Below are positions 58,955-64,000 of a stretch of DNA of 64,000 nucleotides, one piece after another (within the stretch, counting starts at the first letter, position 1; every line of letters starts with the position of its first letter). The DNA is taken from assembly GCA_910574455.1 (NCBI GenBank), contig CAJSYZ010000003.1, positions 4,649,250-4,713,249 of the forward strand. The letters run 5' to 3'. The stretch comes from Trichaptum fuscoviolaceum (Eukaryota; Basidiomycota; Agaricomycetes; Hymenochaetales; Trichaptaceae). The position numbers were made by a program, and so were the translations under genes. The notes below the pieces were generated by a model. The model saw only the letters and a list, made by a program, of their open reading frames with translations, made no database searches and was not told the origin of the DNA.

Positions 58955-61900
58955 TTGAGTTTGAACAGCATCTTAATTTTACATCTCAGTACCTACCAGC
59001 AGCTTGCATCGCTACTGTCAGGAGAGCGCGAAGGAACTCGTCCAGACCAGCTTGCAAAAATCTTGGAGGCGCGATATGACAAGCTCAAGAAAGTTTGGGA
59101 GCCTTTCGAGAAGCCGTCTAGTGAATCCAAAAAGAAGATAGAGTCAGGCTCTGTCGTTCTTCAAGATGGAGTACGAATTACATTTGAGGAAACGGACAAG
59201 CAGGTCGTCTTCGCCATCAGCGATCACTTCCAAATCGACCAGGTGGAGGCGCTTATTTTACTTCGCTCGTTCCTCTATAATGAAGGACTCCCAGAAGCGA
59301 CCGACGCTGCGTCTAAATCAACTATGATCGACGAACTAATCTCCTCGATCACCCCATTCTACTACTCAGAGAGAATCCATGTCGTTCGGACTCTCATCTC
59401 CCTTCTACGAAGTCAACAAGACAATCCTGCCGACCCTTTCACCAAGTCCATCTTCTCTATCCTCCCAAAAATTATCACGGATCCTATGGAATACATCAAA
59501 AATCTTATATCAAAGACTCTCGAGAAGTCGAGGTTGCCGATTCCGGAAAGGGCGTCCAACAACCCCAGAATCGCTTCCATGTGGGCAAAGCAGAACGCCA
59601 AAGAGCAATTGGTTCTCGTCGAGGCCCTGTTCTGGATGTTGTGGGACTATGTTCCCTGCAACGCGCCGATTGTCGTGTCCGTTTTCGAAGCAGCGTATGA
59701 GTCAGACTTTGGTTACAGGCAGGAAAACTCGAATTCCATGCTCGATGAGGAGGGCGTGCAGATTCAACGCGACTTGGCAGGACTCTGGGTTCTCATGACT
59801 ATTGAAGTCCTCAACCTTGAAGGCCTTATTGAACCGGGTGTACAACTCGTAGACACACCAGACGACGCTGGTCCGCTTCATGCTTCACCGGATTCCCTGC
59901 AGAAAGTGCATCAATTGGTAATGTCTCACACATCGCCCGGGTATGTGTGCACAATGCTTGCCTGGGGTTTGTACCTAAAAGCTATGTGTGACGCTGCCTC
60001 TCTCCTTGCAGAGCGCCCAGCTCATTACCAGCCTTTCCTTCGGGAAATTCGTGCTTCCCAAGAAGTGGCATTTAAGAAGGGAGAGAAGGAACTACACGCA
60101 ACCATCGTATCCGCTTGTCTTCGTCCAGAGTCTGGTCTCTTCGCGTTCTTGTTGACGTTGTTGACGCAATCACCGCTATTCGTTGCAGCCATAGCATGGC
60201 GAACAGCGTCTTCCATCACAGACCCTAACGCAGTCGCTTACAGGGCTCTTTTGAAAGGTACTTTTATCGATTTGAATCATTACGCTATTCCTCACAAATT
60301 TCTCAGGACTGATCATGAGCCTCATGGACTATGAACCTGTCGAGCTGATTCCCGACTTCGAAGGGCTGGTGGAGGTGTGGATTGCACTGTTCGGGAACAG
60401 CGAATCTGCGGGCGTAGCGGCACTTTCTAGGCAATATTGGGATGTTGACTGGAAACTTGGCAAAGCTCGGCGCGCCATCATGGATGTTGCACGAAGTCGC
60501 TTTCCCGTGCAATTCCGCCCACTCATACGCCTTCTGCGGGCAATGACGGGATCGATCCATGCGGACACTTCAGACCCCGAAGTCCGTACGACACAGTCCG
60601 CGGCGAATGAGAGCCAGAGAGAGTGCAGCAGCTATGTGTTCCATTACTTCCTGAAGCTACCATCCTACACGCAGGTTATTCCCGCCTCCGCTCGTTTGGG
60701 TGCGAATTCCTTGTATGACAGGATTCTTGATCGTCCTGGCCCTTCGTCTGCATCTGGTGGGACAGCGTACACCAACTTGCGCCCAGTGACCCTTCCCGGT
60801 GGCTCGGTGCTCCCTCAGAAGTCGGTCGGACGGCTGCTTTGCTCCGATAGCAGCTCAGAACCAGTCATTATTGCCTGGCAACATACACACTCGGGCTGGA
60901 AGATACTTGTAGATGTCTTGATCGACTACATAAACCGCCGACAAGGACCGTCACGCTCGTCGAGAAGGGGAGATACGATACATTCACGCAGAACGGACAC
61001 ACCTGTCGCCCTTCAGTTAGATGACATTGGCCTGGAACGAGAAGATGACGAGGAGCTGGCCATCGCGGATGCCCTTAATCTTGTATTGAGTGTCATCGAA
61101 GGCAATCCTGCACAAACAGAGCTTCTGATCCGATCATTGGAGGATGGCGGGATACCTGTATCATACATGGCCAAGGATGCGCCCCCACCTGATCTAGTGC
61201 AGCTAATCTTTATGATCCTCGAGCATGCTCTGTCAAGAACGAAAAACAACAGGGGATCTGCGCCATCGCCTCTCGTGTCCCCAGCATTTGGTGTCCTCTC
61301 CGCGCTCCTCTCTTTGCCTGTTTACTCCAATCGCGTGTGGCTGTATCTCAGGTCGACAAGCATGCTCTTCGCCTCAGAAAACGACACTGTGAGGAAGTCA
61401 ACCACGCTCGCGGCTGAACGCGCAACAGGCAACTATACGATGACAATCGCCTTGTTGCGGCTTGTGAGGTCCCTGTTCGAAGAAGCGATCGTATCTTTGC
61501 TCACCACCCAATCGGAGCAGCCACGCCTACAGGCAATAAAGGAAGAAGTGCTTCTTCGAGCTTTGCGCTTCATTCATAGTCAGATCTGGCTGGAACATTC
61601 TGGTTGGCGATATACTCGGCTTGGCGATAGGTTCGAGATTAGCCGCAGTGTCGTCTCGCTGTTTGCTCGAGTCATCCAAACAATGTCCGCAGTCGCGTCC
61701 GCCCATACATTTGCGAGTTTGTCAGAGTTTGTTTCAGAGGCTTTGATTAATCGAGCAACGACGTCTACTGTGACGCCACTAGTCCACATAATTGCATCCG
61801 GAGAGTCAATAATGAGCACGTTGATCGGCCTGCGGCGCTTCTCGGAAGCCCGAAAGTACGCATCGCTCCTGGAAGCATCTTTGAATCTCACTCGCCTAAC

Positions 61901-64000
61901 GCTATACCTCAAGGCGGTTTCGACAGTCTCAACGAAGCTAAGCCTCATTGAACAGATGCTTTGTCAAGATCATTCAGTCGGGAATATGCTTGTTCGCTCA
62001 ACAGCAGGACGAGTAAATCCGGTCGACAAGTTGGGACGTTATGTGAGAGGAAGAGAAATGGGCCCTCAGATCCCTTTGGAAGCAACACGCGTGCTGACGG
62101 CTTTGTGCACTTCTTTGGCGATCTGCTCTCCAACACCACCGTCTCTTATCAGCCACTTCAATGATGCTCAAGCAACCCTTGCCTCTATAGTGAAGATTTT
62201 ACAACACCCGTATGACGATCTAGCACTTCGGACCGCCCTTTGGTCCTTCCTGTGTGTTGCGGTCGAGAAGCAGCCAGCCTTGGCTGTTCTAGTCGTTTCC
62301 GGTCAATTCCGCGTCCAGTCAACAAAGGGAAAGACAAAGGTGACGGAAGAATCCGACGAAAAGGTCGATGACCTGTTCCTCTCCTCTGTGAAAACACCTA
62401 GTGCAGTGGAAGCTGCATGCAAAACGTTGGCAGGGTGGAAGGAACTTTGGGAAGCCAATCCTCAATTACTTTCATCTGTGATGAAATTTTTGGATGTTGT
62501 TTGGAGCAGGAGTCTCGAACATATAACAACACAAGAGCCGTCGAAAGGCGACTCAGAGTTTTGGAAGCATATCTCTGCTGTAGCACGCGAGGAACTTGGA
62601 CCATCCCCTGATTATGCAACTCCCCAGAATTCGGAAGCGGAGGGAGGGGTTCGAACAAACCTTCACGAACCCGTTTCAGACCATGCATATCGTGCTCAGA
62701 TCAAAGCTCACGCTCTACGGATCATAGGTTCTGATATAGCCATGGGAATTCAACACGGGAAGGACAAGGGAAAAGTTCAGACTCAGCCTACGAGCATAAA
62801 AGAGTTCTCCAAGATCTTCCAAAACGAAGACCTTCTTCTCGATGCCATCCACGAGGCAATTGCAAGTCCATACGATCCGGAATTATATGATCGACTTACA
62901 GAGGTACTAAAGTCGTCCTTTGCTCCGTTAACAATAGATAGTCTCAGGGCACCAGAACCCGTGGATGAACGAGAGTTTGGCGATAATTTCTTCCTATCGA
63001 TCCCACTCCTGACTGACATATTGCAATCTGCATTGTCACTTGGGGGCGAAGAGGCGGCACACTCCGAGCAAGTGCAGACGCTGGCTCTTTCTGTGAATCT
63101 CAACATGTCACTATCTCATGCGCAGCTATTCCTGGGTGAGGCTTGGGGCTTCTTCCTCGAGCAAGTCAAAGGTCATCTTCGTGGTGACGACTCAGTACGA
63201 TCCGCGATTTTGGCGACTGCAGCAACGGTGTCGAGAGATATTGCACGCGAGACCCGCTCCGGGGACTATATGTGTACGATTCACGGGAGGCGGTTGCGCT
63301 TGTTGCTTGGCCTGCTCGAAGCTGCGTGGTTTTCGGCACAGGATTCAAAGAGCCAGATAAAGAGCTTAATGGGTCTGCTGGAAAGTGTGGGAGGGATGAT
63401 TGGGAGTGAAGCCTTTCCTCCAGGCAAATCGTTCCTACGCCTTGTGACCAACGTCTTCCATCAGAGCCTCCTGCAAATTATCTACTATTGTGCAAAGAGC
63501 TGCGCTTTTCTTGGCGCTGGCAATCATCTCACATCCGAGTATCGGCTTCTCATGGGCAGGACGTTCACGTCGTCCTTGGTCTTGGTAATTGATGCCCTTC
63601 GACTTACCTTTGACATTGCGAGGACAAGAACAGACAGTGAACTTGACCGTGATATGGAATTGTTGGTTGCCGTCTTTCAGCAATGCATCCGCCAAGGATT
63701 GCACACGACCGCTTCTGTATGGCTCACGAGGTGTCAAGAGACAGATGTGATTGGGGCAAGCTCGCAGGTTTTGACTCAGGTCGATATCTCGGGTTTCTCT
63801 GACTTGGCCCTCTTACGAAGTCATGGACAACCTCTCTACTCCCCGCATGTTCTTATGTTCCACCAAGCCTTGGCTTCCGTACCTTTCACAGCGGAGAGAT
63901 TGGCCAGTGAAAACATCATTGCGGCCTACTGCAACAATAGCATCTCAGTCGCTCTTAGTGAAGGTGCAGTCGAGACGACTCTACCAGAACTGCCCGGGGA
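58955..64000 (+). CDS. NUP192: NUP192/NUP205, inner-ring nucleoporin (C-terminus beyond window)
   Basis: Large alpha-solenoid scaffold of the nuclear pore inner ring. Coding is clear from about 58990. The exon runs to 60257, an intron follows, and the next exon from 60307 stays open through the window end. The start is uncertain: 58955 is a TTG, and ATGs at 58871 and 58892 would need a short extra intron whose phase I could not settle. Family stretches: YQQLASLLSGEREGTRPDQL, RITFEETDKQVVFAISDHFQ, EQLVLVEALFWMLWDYVPCN, GLIEPGVQLVDTPDDAGPLH and MSLMDYEPVELIPDFEGLVE. The W-x-LGRA-like WKLGKARRAIMDVARSRFPV and FVFHYFLKLPSYTQ segments follow. About 1,650 residues are visible, as expected for a protein of 1,900-2,000. 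Confidence 0.9.

Noticed and set aside
1..64000. CRISPR arrays, insertion sequences, rRNA, tRNA
   Set aside because: None seen. No tandem direct repeat with spacers, no transposase or reverse-transcriptase motifs, and no tRNA T-loop signature found by eye; a tRNA scan would be decisive.

Overview
The window is nuclear DNA from a filamentous basidiomycete, probably an agaricomycete. Genes are tightly packed on both strands and carry many short GT-AG introns, mostly 45-75 bp. Proteins typical of this group occur, including a TKL kinase with an HGDLRG catalytic loop, a DUF6593-like protein, and a DUR3 / GH35 / sugar-transporter set. All gene models were spliced by hand from the bases. Where exon phases close exactly I give exon limits; elsewhere I give the span.

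Layout. 0-7 kb: 5' end of SMC5 (-), a Boi/Pob1-type SH3-SAM-PH polarity protein that seems to end in a CH-like domain (+), and the exosome subunit RRP43 (+). 7-16 kb: TTC27/EMW1 (+), a five-exon DUF6593-like protein (-), EMC6 (-), ITPase HAM1 (+) and a five-exon 4HBT thioesterase (-). 17-24 kb: an MFS sugar transporter (-), NEDD8/RUB1 with an 18-nt exon (+), part of a small membrane-protein gene (-) and an AlkB-like dioxygenase (+). 24-36 kb: two DUR3 urea transporters in inverted orientation, enclosing a secreted GH35 beta-galactosidase and SAP18. 37-45 kb: a NADAR-domain protein, a La-related protein with a C-terminal xRRM (LARP7/Pof8 type) and the Mediator kinase CDK8/SSN3, all (-), then mitochondrial ribosomal protein uL13m (+). 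45-50 kb: a TKL kinase (+) and an acidic, probably nuclear protein (-). 49.8-52.8 kb: two head-to-head copies of an unrecognised 160-residue protein, each with a 9-nt exon. 53-64 kb: aspartate-semialdehyde dehydrogenase HOM2 (+), TFIID subunit TAF4 (-), and two nucleoporins in divergent arrangement, NUP42 (-) and NUP192/205 (+, cut by the window end).

Most of this is housekeeping: SMC5/6, exosome, nuclear pore, TFIID, Mediator, neddylation, ER insertion and nucleotide-pool cleaning. The nutritional genes form a looser theme. The GH35 enzyme and the sugar transporter could act on galactosides, and the DUR3 pair on urea. The two most unusual signals are the inverted orphan pair, whose introns are far more alike than its exons, and the LARP7/Pof8-like protein, a candidate telomerase RNA-binding factor.
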